From positions 4,402,001 to 4,466,000 of the forward strand of contig LR590463.1 of assembly GCA_901472405.1 (NCBI GenBank): DNA of 64,000 bases, read 5' to 3'. The position numbers were made by a program, and so were the translations under genes. How positions within the stretch are numbered: position 1 is the stretch's first letter; each line of letters starts with the position of its first letter. The notes below the pieces were generated by a model. That model did not search any database and was not told the origin of the DNA. It saw only the letters and a list, made by a program, of their open reading frames with translations. Below, piece after piece: positions 9,329 through 25,503 of the stretch. Source of the DNA: Serratia rubidaea. Lineage in GTDB: Bacteria > Pseudomonadota > Gammaproteobacteria > Enterobacterales > Enterobacteriaceae.

Positions 9329-11656
9329 TGCATTCTCTACCCAGGCGCGCAGCATCGCGACGTCGTTCTGCCACTCCTGCTTCAGCTCATCCACCCAGTC
9401 CTGCACGTTATCCCACCACGCCGGCAGCGTTGGCGTCTGAATCTGCTGTGCCAGCTGTTGCAGATGACGCAGGCCGACCGAGCCCGCCGCGCCTTTGATT
9501 TTATGCCCCTCTTCGGCAATGCCTTTCTGATCGCGCGCCGTCATGTTGGAATCCAGCACCGCCAGATAGCCAGGCATCATCTGCTCAAACATCTCCAGAC
9601 TCTGATGAATCAGCTGCGGCCCCACCAGCTCCATATACTGCTCCAGCATGGCGGTATCCAGTAACGACTCGTTAATCTGCATCGCGTTGTGCTCCGTCTT
9701 CTTTGTCGCATGAGTAGGTTGATGATCCCAGTAGTGCTGAATCATTTTGGTCAACGCCGGCACCGAAAGCGGCTTGCTCAGAACGTCGTCCATGCCCGCC
9801 TCCAGGTACTCTTTTTTGTCTTTCAGCACGTTGGCGGTCAGCGCAATCAGCGGCGGCAGCGCCTGCCCGTCATAGCGCTCGCGCAGTTCGCGGGCGATAT
9901 CCAGCCCGGTCATATCCGGCAGCTGGATATCCAGCAGCACCAGATCGAACTCGTCCGGGTCAAACATCGCCAGCGCATCATGGCCGTTCATCGCCACCTC
10001 GACACTGTTGCCCAGTTTCTCCAGCACCGAACGCGCGACGATAACGTTCAGCTCAATGTCTTCCACCAGCAGAATATGCAGCGCCGGCAGCGGCAGCGCC
10101 TCTTCGCTTTCCTCCTCCGTCGCCGCTTCTTCCAGCGCCGGCGCCTTGATGGTCAGCGTAAAGCAGGAGCCGTGGCCCGGCTGGCTGCTGACGGTGATGT
10201 CGCCGCCCATGCTCTGCGCCAGCCGCTTGGACACCGCCAGGCCGATGCCGGTGCCGGTCGCCGGCCGGCCGCCGCGCTGGTCCTTGACCTGATAATACAT
10301 GGCGAAGATCTTGTCCTGCTCATCCTGCGGAATGCCCATGCCGGAGTCTGCCACGTCAAACACCAGTTTCTCCTGCCCTTCACGCCGCACCCGCACCGTG
10401 ATGTTCCCCTGCTGGGTAAACTTCACCGCGTTGCCGATCAGGTTCCACAGGATCTGGCGCAGGCGCGTGCCGTCGGTGAGGATTTTCTGCGGCAGCGGCG
10501 CCTGCGGCTCCAGCACAAAGCGCAGCCCCTTCGGCTGCGCCAGCAGGCCGGAGAGATTTTCCAGATCCGCCAGGAAACCGGTGAAATCGACCGGCTGGTT
10601 GTCCAGCTGCACCTTGCGCCGCTCGATTTTGTCCATCTCGATAATGTCGTTGAAAATGTTGCCGAGGGTAATCGCGCTGACGTGGATGGTTTTCAGGTAG
10701 TTCAGCTGTTCGTCGTTCAGTTCGGTATCCAGCAGAATGCGGCTGAGGCCGACGATGCCGTTAAGCGGCGTACGCAGCTCGTGGCTGATGGTGGAGATAA
10801 AGGTGGTCTTCTCCCTGCTGGCGTTCTCCAGCGCGTCCTGATAGCGCTTACGCTCGGTAATATCGCGCCCGAAGCCCATCAGGCCGTGACGCTTGCCGAC
10901 CCGATCGTAAAACGGCACCTTGCGCAGCTCAAAGCAGGCCTTGCGCCCGTCCGGATACACCAGCCACTGCTCGTAGGTCAGCGAAACGTTGTGACGGAAC
11001 ACTTTCTCATCGGTTTCAATCACTTTATCCGCAATGTCCTGCTCATACACGTCATTCGGCGTCAGGCCGATCAGCTGCTTTTCGCTTTTGCCGGTCAGCA
11101 GCTCCATCGCCCGATTGCAGCCGGAAAACTCTTTGTCTTCATTGCGGTAATACACCAAATCCGGCGAGGCATCGAGGAACGAACGCAGCAGGGCGGACTG
11201 CTGGCCCAACTCGATCTGCGCCAGTTCGCGCTGCTCCATCTCCTCTTTCAGCTTGTCCATCACCTGCAGACGCGCCTCTTCCGCCTTGATACGGTCGGCG
11301 ATCTCCTGGTTAAGCTGGCTGATGTTGTCCTTCAACTGCTGGTTCAGCTCCAGATCGCGGTGGCGCATCTCCTCCAGCTTGTCGACCAGCCGCGCCAGCC
11401 GCTGACGCGACTCCTCCAGCTGCTCCACCACCACCGACAGGAAATAGACCGCCCACGGGGTGATCAGCAGACCAAAGAAGATAGAGCGCACCACATCGAT
11501 GCTCTCGACCTCGCCGCGCAGCAGCATGGTCACGGCCATCTGCACCACCATCGCCAGCACCACCAGCGCCGAAGCCAGCAGCAGCGAAAAACGCACCAGC
11601 CCCAGCTTCACCATTAAATCAACGTAGTACTGGGCCAACACCCGGATTTGCTTCAT
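9317..11656 (-). CDS. arcB: Aerobic respiration control sensor kinase ArcB
   Basis: Tripartite hybrid kinase that senses the quinone pool and phosphorylates ArcA under low oxygen. 779 residues, uninterrupted. In order: two membrane helices (about 22-45 and 56-78), a coiled-coil linker, a PAS domain (about 155-270), the histidine kinase core with SHELRTPLNG (His near 292), ATPase boxes (NLIGNAVKF, GTGIGLAVSKRLA), a receiver domain with LLDIQLPDM (Asp near 576) and a C-terminal Hpt domain with HKIKGAAGSVG (His near 716). The last bases overlap the terminator of arcZ, which is transcribed towards it. Confidence 0.97.
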   Translation of the reverse strand: MKQIRVLAQYYVDLMVKLGLVRFSLLLASALVVLAMVVQMAVTMLLRGEVESIDVVRSIFFGLLITPWAVYFLSVVVEQLEESRQRLARLVDKLEEMRHRDLELNQQLKDNISQLNQEIADRIKAEEARLQVMDKLKEEMEQRELAQIELGQQSALLRSFLDASPDLVYYRNEDKEFSGCNRAMELLTGKSEKQLIGLTPNDVYEQDIADKVIETDEKVFRHNVSLTYEQWLVYPDGRKACFELRKVPFYDRVGKRHGLMGFGRDITERKRYQDALENASREKTTFISTISHELRTPLNGIVGLSRILLDTELNDEQLNYLKTIHVSAITLGNIFNDIIEMDKIERRKVQLDNQPVDFTGFLADLENLSGLLAQPKGLRFVLEPQAPLPQKILTDGTRLRQILWNLIGNAVKFTQQGNITVRVRREGQEKLVFDVADSGMGIPQDEQDKIFAMYYQVKDQRGGRPATGTGIGLAVSKRLAQSMGGDITVSSQPGHGSCFTLTIKAPALEEAATEEESEEALPLPALHILLVEDIELNVIVARSVLEKLGNSVEVAMNGHDALAMFDPDEFDLVLLDIQLPDMTGLDIARELRERYDGQALPPLIALTANVLKDKKEYLEAGMDDVLSKPLSVPALTKMIQHYWDHQPTHATKKTEHNAMQINESLLDTAMLEQYMELVGPQLIHQSLEMFEQMMPGYLAVLDSNMTARDQKGIAEEGHKIKGAAGSVGLRHLQQLAQQIQTPTLPAWWDNVQDWVDELKQEWQNDVAMLRAWVENAEKK

Positions 11657-11755
11657 GAACGGCTCCCTACAGACATATGGCTTAAATCATACCGCAAATC
11701 GTCCCGTTACAGAGATTGCGTCGGCGGAAGTGTGGAAAAGACGGCAAAACGGCGC

Positions 11756-12682
11756 TCAGGGATGGTAACGATCGGCGAGGCCCAGCGCCGAGCCCTGGGC
11801 GCCATGCCGCTGCAGATAGCCGCCGACCGCCTGCATGCCGCTCCAGCGGTTTGCGCACCATAATGGTGCCAGCAGCGTCGGGGGACGCGCGCTGGCCGAG
11901 ATGCGGTGGAACACCACCTCACGCGGCGTATGGCGAATCATTTCGCCGGCGCTGGCGGCGTACTCGTCCAGCGTCAGCGTCGCCAGCCGGCCGGCCTGCC
12001 AGGCGCGGGCCATCGTGCTGCCGCTGACGATATGCAGCGGGTGCAGCTTAATGCCGTCCACGCCGCCGTCGACCACCGCCCGCAGCGTCGCCAGATGGTC
12101 GGCCGGCGTTTCGCCCGGCAGGCCGACAATCAGGTGACAGCACACTTTCAGCCCCCGCTGGCGCGCCAGCCTGGCGGTCTGTTGATAACAGCAGAAATCA
12201 TGGCCCCGGTTGATGCGTTTCAGCGTTTTATCGCGCGCGCTCTGCAGCCCCAGCTCCAGCCAGACTTCATAGCCGGCGTCGCGATAGCCGGCCAGCAGGT
12301 CGAGCGCCGCGGCGGGCACGCAGTCCGGCCGGGTGCCGACGCACAGCCCCACCATCGCGCTCTGCGCCAGCGCCTGACCGTACAGCGCCTGCAGCCGCTC
12401 CACTTCGGCATAGGTGCTGGTATAAGCCTGAAAGTACGCCAGATAGCGCCTGGCGCGCTGCGTTTTCTGCGCCTGCGCCGCCAGCTGTTCGACGATGCTC
12501 TGCCGCTGCATCTGCTCATCGGCAAACGACGCCACGTTGCAAAAGGTGCAGCCGCCGCGCCCCAGCGTGCCGTCGCGGTTCGGGCAGCTGAAGCCGCCGT
12601 GCAGCGTCAGTTTATGGATCTTTTCTCCGTAGCGCCGCTGAAGATCGGCGCCAAACATATTGACTAATTGCGGCAACTGCAT
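11756..12682 (-). CDS. yhcC: Radical SAM protein YhcC (TIGR01212 family)
   Basis: 308-residue radical SAM protein of unknown substrate. The cluster-binding cysteines are seen in FSCPNRDGTLGRGGCTFCN (about residues 31-49), followed by the typical VGTRPDC, VWLELGLQS and HLIVGLPGET blocks of the family. It lies between arcB and the gltB control region, transcribed away from gltB, as in E. coli. No function can be given beyond the enzyme superfamily. Confidence 0.9.
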   Translation of the reverse strand: MQLPQLVNMFGADLQRRYGEKIHKLTLHGGFSCPNRDGTLGRGGCTFCNVASFADEQMQRQSIVEQLAAQAQKTQRARRYLAYFQAYTSTYAEVERLQALYGQALAQSAMVGLCVGTRPDCVPAAALDLLAGYRDAGYEVWLELGLQSARDKTLKRINRGHDFCCYQQTARLARQRGLKVCCHLIVGLPGETPADHLATLRAVVDGGVDGIKLHPLHIVSGSTMARAWQAGRLATLTLDEYAASAGEMIRHTPREVVFHRISASARPPTLLAPLWCANRWSGMQAVGGYLQRHGAQGSALGLADRYHP

Positions 12683-13400
12683 ATTCTGGATGGTTCTCTG
12701 TGTTCAAAGCCGCCGATGCTAATAAGAAACGACTTTTCCCACGATGACAGAGATCAACGCTTTTTCTCAAAGGCGCACCTCGGCATAACTATTCATTATA
12801 AACGCAAATAAAATCACCCCGCCCGCGATGAATTTTTCTAATTCCTTAGCAGTTATTTAGCGCTATATGACAAGACGATGAAAAATAGTGATAAACATTG
12901 GAATAGTCTTACACATCAGCATAATGCTCTGATATTAGCGCCCGCACTAGCATGGTGCAGAGATTCGAACCTTGCACTATAGTGAGACAGCTCACATTTC
13001 TTCGGCGGCGTCAGTGCGCCCTTACGTCAGTAAATCCCCATAAAAATATAAATATTTCATATAGATAAACCGTTAATGGCGAATGTAAAGGCGGTTTAAG
13101 CCCATATTTGACCTGCGTATTCTTTCTGGATTAAGTTGGAAGTCCGCTGGAAGCTTTCTGGACGGGCAAACGACTCGTCATAATTATGCAGTAATTTAAA
13201 GACTCCCTCTTAAAACAAGTAGTCACCACTTGTGATAACCGTCACGAGAGGCCATTAACGGAGGGCGCAAAAGCAGATTGGATTATTCACCATCATGATG
13301 TCTTTCATGGGGGGATAAGCCGTCGGCGTTCGCCTGAAGTTGGGAAGCCCCCTCGCAGTAGGTTGTGAGAGTCATGCAGAGCCTGGGGAGGTTCACTGAT
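12683..13400. other. Long intergenic control region and leader of gltB
   Basis: 718 bases without a convincing gene between divergent yhcC and gltB. It is AT-rich in 12780-12900 and 13030-13130, suited to Lrp and IHF binding as described for E. coli gltBDF, although I cannot place individual sites with confidence. A possible sigma-70 -10 box CATAAT lies at 13179-13184 with a weak TTCTGG upstream, which would give a leader of over 200 bases. NtrC-like boxes at 12944-12988 are listed separately. Confidence 0.6.
12944..12988 (+). promoter_or_regulatory. Two tandem NtrC-like binding boxes upstream of gltB
   Basis: GCACTAGCATGGTGC at 12944-12958 fits the NtrC consensus (GCAC, seven-base spacer, GTGC) and closely resembles the glnA enhancer sites. 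A second, weaker copy begins GCACTATAGTGAGAC at 12974. The two starts are 30 bases apart, about three helical turns, like the glnA pair. I found no good -24/-12 sigma-54 promoter nearby, so the target is open. Confidence 0.45.
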
Positions 13401-17865
<4,465 letters not shown>

Positions 17866-17878
17866 GAGGTAGGTCATA

Positions 17879-19296
<1,418 letters not shown>

Positions 19297-19327
19297 GCCC
19301 GCAGCGACGGCTTAAGCGATGATATAA

Positions 19328-19357
19328 AACGGCTTCCTTTGGGAAGCCGTTTTTTTA
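19328..19357 (+). terminator. Intrinsic terminator of gltBD
   Basis: Stem AACGGCTTCC / GGAAGCCGTT with a four-base loop followed by seven T, 32 bases after the gltD stop. Confidence 0.92.
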
Positions 19358-19374
19358 TTCGGCAGGCCGAATAT

Positions 19375-19402
19375 AAAAAAGGCACAGCATGCTTGCTGTG
19401 CC
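19375..19402 (-). terminator. Intrinsic terminator of sspA-sspB
   Basis: On the minus strand GGCACAGCA / TGCTGTGCC stem with a four-base loop followed by six T, 28 bases past the sspB stop. Confidence 0.9.
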
Positions 19403-19429
19403 TGGTTCAAACTCACACGGGCGCGGCGC

Positions 19430-19924
19430 TTACTTCACGACGCGCAGCGCCGGGCGCCCGCCGCGTGGCGGCTGCGGCGGCTCATCGTCCGGATCGTTAT
19501 CGTCAGCGTTATCAGGCCGATCGCCGTCGATGACCGACATCAGGCTTTCGGAAGGCACCGTCTCCAGCTCGTCGAAAGCGCCGTCGGTTTCATCGTAAGC
19601 GGCTTCCGGTTCGAACATGGTTCCCGCACCGTTCTCACGGGCGTAAATCGCCAGTACGGCGGCCAACGGCACCAAAACCTGACGCGGTACGCCGCCGAAG
19701 CGCGCGTTAAAGCTCACTTCGTTGTCGCCCAGCTGCAGGTTGCCGACCGCGCGCGGCGCAATGTTCAGTACGATCTGACCATCGCGCGCGAACTCCATGG
19801 GAACCTGCACGTCCGGACGCGTTACGTCGACCACCAGATGCGGCGTCAGCTGGTTGTCCAGCAGCCAGTCATAAAACGCCCGCAGCAGATAAGGGCGGCG
19901 CGGCGTCATCTGCGACATATCCAT
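19430..19924 (-). CDS. sspB: ClpXP protease specificity-enhancing factor SspB
   Basis: Adaptor that binds ssrA-tagged proteins and the RseA fragment and hands them to ClpXP. 164 residues. The folded tag-binding domain (about 5-115: PRRPYLLRAFYDWLLDNQLTP, FNARFGGVPR) is followed by a flexible acidic linker. The conserved C-terminal ClpX-binding tail RGGRPALRVVK is present. It is the second gene of the sspA operon, starting three bases after the sspA stop. Confidence 0.96.
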   Translation of the reverse strand: MDMSQMTPRRPYLLRAFYDWLLDNQLTPHLVVDVTRPDVQVPMEFARDGQIVLNIAPRAVGNLQLGDNEVSFNARFGGVPRQVLVPLAAVLAIYARENGAGTMFEPEAAYDETDGAFDELETVPSESLMSVIDGDRPDNADDNDPDDEPPQPPRGGRPALRVVK

Positions 19925-19926
19925 GG

Positions 19927-20569
19927 TTAACCCCGGGTGTGCAGGCGCATTTCGCGTTCGGCTTCGGTCAGCGAGGCCAGGAACGCATCACGCTCGAAGA
20001 CGCGGGTCATATAGCCTTTCAGCTCTTTGGAGCCGGCGCCGTTCAGTTCAATGCCCAGCTGCGGCAGACGCCACAGCAGCGGCGCCAGGTAGCAATCCAC
20101 CAGGCTGAACTCTTCGCTCATGAAATACGGCGCCTGGGCGAAGATCGGCGCAATGGCCAGCAGCTCTTCACGCAGTTGGCGACGGGCAGATTCGGCTTCC
20201 TGACCGCTGCTCTGCTCGATCTTGTACATCAGCGAATACCAGTTCTTTTCGATGCGCAGCATCATCAGGCGGCTTTCACCACGCGCCACCGGATAGACCG
20301 GCATCAGCGGCGGATGCGGGAAGCGCTCGTCCAGGTATTCCATGATGATGCGGGACTCATACAGCGTCAGCTCGCGATCGACCAGCGTCGGCACCGTTTG
20401 GTAAGGATTGAGGTCGATCAGATCCTGCGGCAGGTTATCCGGTTCAACCTGCTCAATCTCGACGCTGACACCTTTTTTCCGCCAGTACGATACGTACTTG
20501 ATGGCTAAAAATGTCGGTCGGGCCAGAAAACAGCGTCATTACCGAACGTTTGTTGGCAGCGACAGCCAT
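19927..20569 (-). CDS. sspA: Stringent starvation protein A SspA (frameshifted)
   Basis: RNA-polymerase-associated protein with a glutathione-S-transferase fold, needed for stationary-phase acid tolerance. From the ATG at 20569 the frame reads MAVAANKRSVMTLFSGPTDI to VLAEK, then breaks in a run of six A (minus strand, about 20475-20480) where five are expected. Homology continues in the next frame with VPTLVDRELTLYESRIIMEYLDERFPHPPLMPV to the stop. 213 residues when repaired, the family length. An AGGTTTTC patch precedes the start. Followed by sspB. Confidence 0.93.
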
Positions 20570-20955
20570 GAAAACCTCCAAGTTTTATCTAGAAAATACT
20601 GCGAATAGCCAACTTAGCCCCGCAGCGCGCACCCTGCCCCCGGCAAAGTGAAAACGCGTGGGAATATCAGGCCGCTATCCTGAATGATCTTGACCGCAGG
20701 CCAGCAGCACGCAGGTAACCTTGGGTCTGGAAAGCGGCCTCGGAGGTAACTGGCGGCAACTGCTCGGCGAACAGGCGCAAAAGTGGATGATAGTTTACCA
20801 GATTTTGCCCGTTTTGTGGGGAGCGGGCGGCGATTTCATCACTATTTGTCTGACAGCGCGCAGATTTAGCCGCGCCGGAGGGGGATTTCAGGCATAAAAA
20901 AACCCGGTGAAACACCGGGTTTTTCGCATAATTTGTTCTGCCGCAGCAGAAAAAA
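20570..20955. other. Intergenic region between rpsI and sspA
   Basis: 386 bases with no convincing gene. It holds the rpsI terminator (20894-20924) and must contain the minus-strand promoter of sspA. A patch reading TGGTAAACTATCAT on the minus strand (about 20785-20798) is a possible -10 area, but I cannot define a matching -35. Confidence 0.5.
20894..20924 (-). terminator. Intrinsic terminator of rplM-rpsI
   Basis: On the minus strand AACCCGGTG / CACCGGGTT stem, three-base loop, then seven T. It lies about 30 bases past the rpsI stop. Confidence 0.93.
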
Positions 20956-21810
<855 letters not shown>

Positions 21811-21960
21811 TTAGTTACACGTTGGTGAACACCCAAACGCTCGAAAACAGTTGAGGCTCACACGACCATCAAGTCCAGCAAACCTACCCCTTCGAATAGC
21901 CATTGCCGGCACTATAAAGTTTTTGGGAAAAAAAACTTTGTTGTAACGTGGGGTCGCAAG

Positions 21961-21990
21961 ATTATAGAGAAGTCACCCGCAAAGATCGAA
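21961..21990 (-). promoter_or_regulatory. Likely rplM promoter
   Basis: Perfect TATAAT on the minus strand (21966-21961) in CTCTATAATCTTGCGACCCC; the following GC-rich start region suits a ribosomal-protein promoter. The -35 is weak (TTCGAT at 21990-21985, 18-base spacer). Confidence 0.5.
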
Positions 21991-22060
21991 CAGTTTTTGC
22001 AGGAAAAATGCATTTTAGCGCCGCCGGACGGGCCCCCGCCGCGCGGAGGCCGCCGGGGTG

Positions 22061-23191
22061 TCACGGCAGGTGCGGCAGCTTCAGATATTCTTCGCTCTGC
22101 ATCTCCTGCAGGCGCGACAGGCAGCGCTGGTATTCAAACTTCAGCCGTTCGCCCTGGTAAATCTCGAACATCGGCGCCTCGGCGGCGATCACCAGCTTGA
22201 CGTGACGCTCGTAAAACTCATCCACCAGCGCCAGGAAACGGCGCGCGGTGCTCTCCTTCAACGGCCCCATCACCCGCACGTTATGCAGGATCACGCTGTG
22301 GTACAGGCGCGACAGCGCAATGTAATCCAGCTGGCTGCGCGCCTCTTCACACAGCGTGTGGAAATCCACCGCCAGCACGCCGTCGGCCGCACGCAGCGCC
22401 TGCAGCGGCCGGTGATTAATCTCCAGCACCGGCGCCGCGTCGCCGCCCTTGCCCGCCAGCTTGTCGAAGATATCGTCCAGCGCCTGCCCGGTCTGCGCGT
22501 TCAGCGGCGTCAGGTAGAGGTGCGCCTGAGTCAGCGTGCGCAGGCGATAGTCAATGCCGGCGTCCACGTTCATCACGTCGCAATAGTCGTTGATCAGATC
22601 GATAGCCGGCAGGAAGCGCGCGCGCTGCAGGCCGTTGCGGTACAGCTCGTCCGGCGGGATGTTCGAGGTGGCCACCAGCGTAATGCCGCGGGCGAACAGC
22701 GCCTGCAGCAGCGTCGCCAGCAGCATGGCGTCGGTGATGTCGGAAACAAAGAACTCGTCAAAGCACAGCACGTCCGCCTGCTTCTTGAAGCCGTCGGCAA
22801 CGATCTCCAGCGGGTTTTCCTGCCCCTGCAGCTGCGCCAGCTCTTCGTGCACCCGCAGCATAAAGCGGTGAAAGTGCAGCCGCAGTTTGCGATCCCCCGG
22901 CAGGCTGTGGAAAAACATATCCATCAGCCAGGTTTTGCCGCGCCCGACGCCGCCCCACATATACAGCCCCTGAACCGGGCGCTGCGCCGCCGGGCGGCTG
23001 TCTTTCCCCAGCCAGCGGCTGAGCTTGCCGCGCAGACCGCCGGCCGCCGCCGGCGTCTCGGGCGTCTGTTGCACCAATTGCTGATAAATGGCGTCCAATT
23101 GGCTGACCGCCCGGCGCTGCACCTCATCGGGCTGATAGTCGCCGGCGTCCAGCGCCTGCTGGTAACGTGTTAACGGTGATGGTGAATACAT
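22061..23191 (-). CDS. zapE: Cell division ATPase ZapE
   Basis: AFG1-like AAA-type ATPase that acts on the Z ring during late division and under low oxygen. 376 residues from the ATG at 23191 (MYSPSPLTRYQQAL). Walker A is GGVGRGKTWLMD (about 83-94), Walker B CFDEFFVSDITDAML (about 142-156), and TSNIPPDELYRNGLQRARF is the family signature. Transcribed divergently from zapG, as yhcM/yhcB in E. coli. Confidence 0.95.
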   Translation of the reverse strand: MYSPSPLTRYQQALDAGDYQPDEVQRRAVSQLDAIYQQLVQQTPETPAAAGGLRGKLSRWLGKDSRPAAQRPVQGLYMWGGVGRGKTWLMDMFFHSLPGDRKLRLHFHRFMLRVHEELAQLQGQENPLEIVADGFKKQADVLCFDEFFVSDITDAMLLATLLQALFARGITLVATSNIPPDELYRNGLQRARFLPAIDLINDYCDVMNVDAGIDYRLRTLTQAHLYLTPLNAQTGQALDDIFDKLAGKGGDAAPVLEINHRPLQALRAADGVLAVDFHTLCEEARSQLDYIALSRLYHSVILHNVRVMGPLKESTARRFLALVDEFYERHVKLVIAAEAPMFEIYQGERLKFEYQRCLSRLQEMQSEEYLKLPHLP

Positions 23192-23456
23192 GTTGCCTAA
23201 TGTTCCCTGCAATCGCTCCGTCCGCCCCCGCTGGCGCGCAGCGCGGATAAAGAATTTATTTAGCCCATTTTAGCCGCGCGTTACCGGTCAGATTTCCGGT
23301 TATCGCCACATTTTCCCGCATTGCGGCCCGCTGAAAACCCCGGAAAAGCCAAGGTAAAAGCGCTTCAGGATTCCACTCGGACAAGGTTAACGGTTATAGT
23401 GGATATTATTAAGTGAAAAATCCCTGCGGAACAACGAAGTCACAATAGGAGTCATC

Positions 23457-23855
23457 ATGACCTGGGAGTATGCGCTGATTGGTTTGGTGGTCGGTATCGT
23501 CATCGGTGCGGTAGCGATGCGCTTTGGTAACCGTAAACTACGTCAACAACAGGTTTTGCAAAACGAACTGGATAAAAGCAAAACCGAGCTGGAAGAGTAC
23601 CGTCAGGAACTGGTCGGCCATTTTGCCCGCAGTGCGGAACTGCTGGATAACATGGCGCGCGACTATCGTCAGCTCTATCAGCATATGGCGAAAAGCTCCA
23701 ACAACCTGCTGCCGGACCTGCCGATGCAGGAGAACCCGTTCCGCTATCGTCTGAGCGAATCCGAAGCGGATAACGATCAGGCGCCGGTTGAAATGCCGCG
23801 CGACTACTCCGAAGGCGCTTCCGGTCTGCTGCGTGGCGCGCCGCGCCGCGACTGA
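23457..23855 (+). CDS. zapG: Z-ring-associated protein ZapG (YhcB, DUF1043)
   Basis: Inner-membrane protein linking division and cell-wall growth. 132 residues: one N-terminal transmembrane helix (about 4-24), then a coiled coil (about 28-80) with the conserved NMARDYRQLYQHMAKSSNNLLP. A low-complexity tail follows. A TATAGT box at 23395-23400 is a possible promoter element. Followed by a clear terminator, so probably monocistronic. Confidence 0.93.
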   Translation: MTWEYALIGLVVGIVIGAVAMRFGNRKLRQQQVLQNELDKSKTELEEYRQELVGHFARSAELLDNMARDYRQLYQHMAKSSNNLLPDLPMQENPFRYRLSESEADNDQAPVEMPRDYSEGASGLLRGAPRRD

Positions 23856-23868
23856 CCGTCGTTTTTTC

Positions 23869-23896
23869 AGCCCGCGTAATTTTTGCGCGGGCTTTT
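23869..23896 (+). terminator. Intrinsic terminator of zapG
   Basis: AGCCCGCG / CGCGGGCT stem followed by TTTTG, 13 bases after the zapG stop. Confidence 0.82.
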
Positions 23897-23961
23897 GACC
23901 TTCCCCCCTCCCCCCGATGCAATTCCTGCGCTATCCTAAAGCCTTAAATGGATGTTGGCGG

Positions 23962-23990
23962 TGAACTTCTGACGCAAATTCACGGTCTTA
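23962..23990 (+). promoter_or_regulatory. Possible sigma-E promoter of degQ
   Basis: TGAACTT (23962-23968), a 17-base spacer and TCTTA (23986-23990) resemble the envelope-stress sigma-E consensus (GGAACTT ... TCTGA). It lies about 55 bases before the degQ start. Resemblance only. Confidence 0.33.
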
Positions 23991-24047
23991 ACCTTACCTT
24001 TAGTGGTTAATTAATTTCACCGGCAGGTAATGAGAGAGTTATTATCA

Positions 24048-25415
24048 ATGAAAAAAAAGTCGTTAATTCTTAGTGCATTAGCAATGAGTGTTGGCCTGAC
24101 GCTTACCGCCGTACCGGTAGCCAACGCGGCCTTGCCGCTCGCCGTTCAGGGGCAGCAGCTGCCGAGCCTGGCGCCGATGCTGGAAAAAGTCTTACCCGCC
24201 GTGGTCAGCGTGCATATTGAAGGAACTCAGGTGCAGCGCCAACGTTTGCCGGAAGAGTTCAAATATTTCTTCGGCCCTAATTTCCCTACACAGAAGCAAA
24301 GTTCGCGTCCGTTTGAAGGCCTGGGTTCAGGCGTGATTATCGACGCGGCCAAAGGCTATATTCTTACCAACAACCACGTCATCGCCAACGCCGACAAAAT
24401 CAAGGTGCAGCTCAATGACGGCCGCGAGTTCGACGCCAAGCTGCTGGGCCGCGACGAACAGACCGACATCGCGCTGCTGCAGATCACCGCCAAGAACCTG
24501 AGCGCGGTGAAAATGGCCGACTCCGATAAGCTGCGCGTCGGCGACTTCGCCGTTGCCGTCGGCAACCCGTTCGGCCTGGGGCAAACCGCCACCTCCGGCA
24601 TTATCTCCGCGTTGGGACGCAGCGGCCTCAACCTGGAAGGGCTGGAGAACTTTATCCAGACCGACGCCTCGATTAACCGCGGCAACTCCGGCGGCGCGCT
24701 GGTGAACCTGAACGGCGAGCTGATCGGCATCAACACCGCCATTCTGGCGCCGGGCGGCGGCAATATCGGCATCGGCTTCGCCATTCCCAGCAATATGGCG
24801 CAGAACCTGAGCCAGCAGCTGATCGAATTCGGCGAAGTGAAACGCGGCCTGCTCGGCATCAAGGGCAGCGAGATGACCGCCGATATCGCCAAAGCCTTTA
24901 ATACCGACGCGCAGCGCGGCGCCTTCGTCAGCGAAGTGCTGCCGAAGTCCGCCGCGGCCAAGGCCGGTATCAAAGCCGGCGACATTCTGATCTCCGTCGA
25001 CGGCAAGCCTATCGGCAGCTTTGCCGAACTGCGCGCCAAGGTCGGCACCACCGCGCCGGGCAAAACCATCAAGATCGGCCTGCTGCGCGACGGCAAGCAG
25101 CAGGAGGTGGCCGTCACGCTGGACAACAGCGAAACCGCCTCCACCAGCGCTGACACCCTGTCTCCGGCCCTGCAGGGCGCTTCGCTGAGCAACGGCGCGC
25201 TGCCGGGCGGCGAGAAAGGCGTGAAGATCGACAACGTCGGCAAAGGTACGCCGGCGGCGCAGATGGGCCTGCAAAAAGGCGATGTGATTATCGGCATCAA
25301 CCGCCAGCGCGTCGAAAGCATCACCGCGCTGCGTAAAGTTCTGGCGGCCAAGCCGCCGGTCATGGCGCTGAACATCGTCCGCGGCGGCGAAACCATTTAC
25401 CTGCTAATGCGTTAA
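24048..25415 (+). CDS. degQ: Periplasmic serine endoprotease DegQ
   Basis: HtrA-family periplasmic protease and chaperone. 455 residues from the ATG at 24048; an upstream in-frame ATG would spoil the signal peptide. Signal peptide 1-27 (cut after VANA). The catalytic triad is His in TNNHVI (about 110), Asp in TDIALLQ (about 140) and Ser in RGNSGGALVNL (about 215). Two PDZ domains occupy about 255-345 and 360-455, the last ending IVRGGETIYLLMR. degS follows 88 bases later. Confidence 0.95.
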   Translation: MKKKSLILSALAMSVGLTLTAVPVANAALPLAVQGQQLPSLAPMLEKVLPAVVSVHIEGTQVQRQRLPEEFKYFFGPNFPTQKQSSRPFEGLGSGVIIDAAKGYILTNNHVIANADKIKVQLNDGREFDAKLLGRDEQTDIALLQITAKNLSAVKMADSDKLRVGDFAVAVGNPFGLGQTATSGIISALGRSGLNLEGLENFIQTDASINRGNSGGALVNLNGELIGINTAILAPGGGNIGIGFAIPSNMAQNLSQQLIEFGEVKRGLLGIKGSEMTADIAKAFNTDAQRGAFVSEVLPKSAAAKAGIKAGDILISVDGKPIGSFAELRAKVGTTAPGKTIKIGLLRDGKQQEVAVTLDNSETASTSADTLSPALQGASLSNGALPGGEKGVKIDNVGKGTPAAQMGLQKGDVIIGINRQRVESITALRKVLAAKPPVMALNIVRGGETIYLLMR

Positions 25416-25503
25416 TTTGTACAAAAACCGGGGCAGTGCCATACTGTGCCCGGTTAACTCGTGCTATTCTCCGTTCATCCTTTATTTTATCTGTTAAAAC
25501 TCC

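Noticed and set aside
9689..11617. 642-codon open frame opposite arcB
   Set aside because: Shadow frame of arcB with His/Gln/Arg-rich composition typical of antisense reading in GC-rich DNA.
13365..13400. GTG at 13365 as the gltB start
   Set aside because: The ATG at 13401 has a much better ribosome site and gives the short propeptide before the catalytic Cys.
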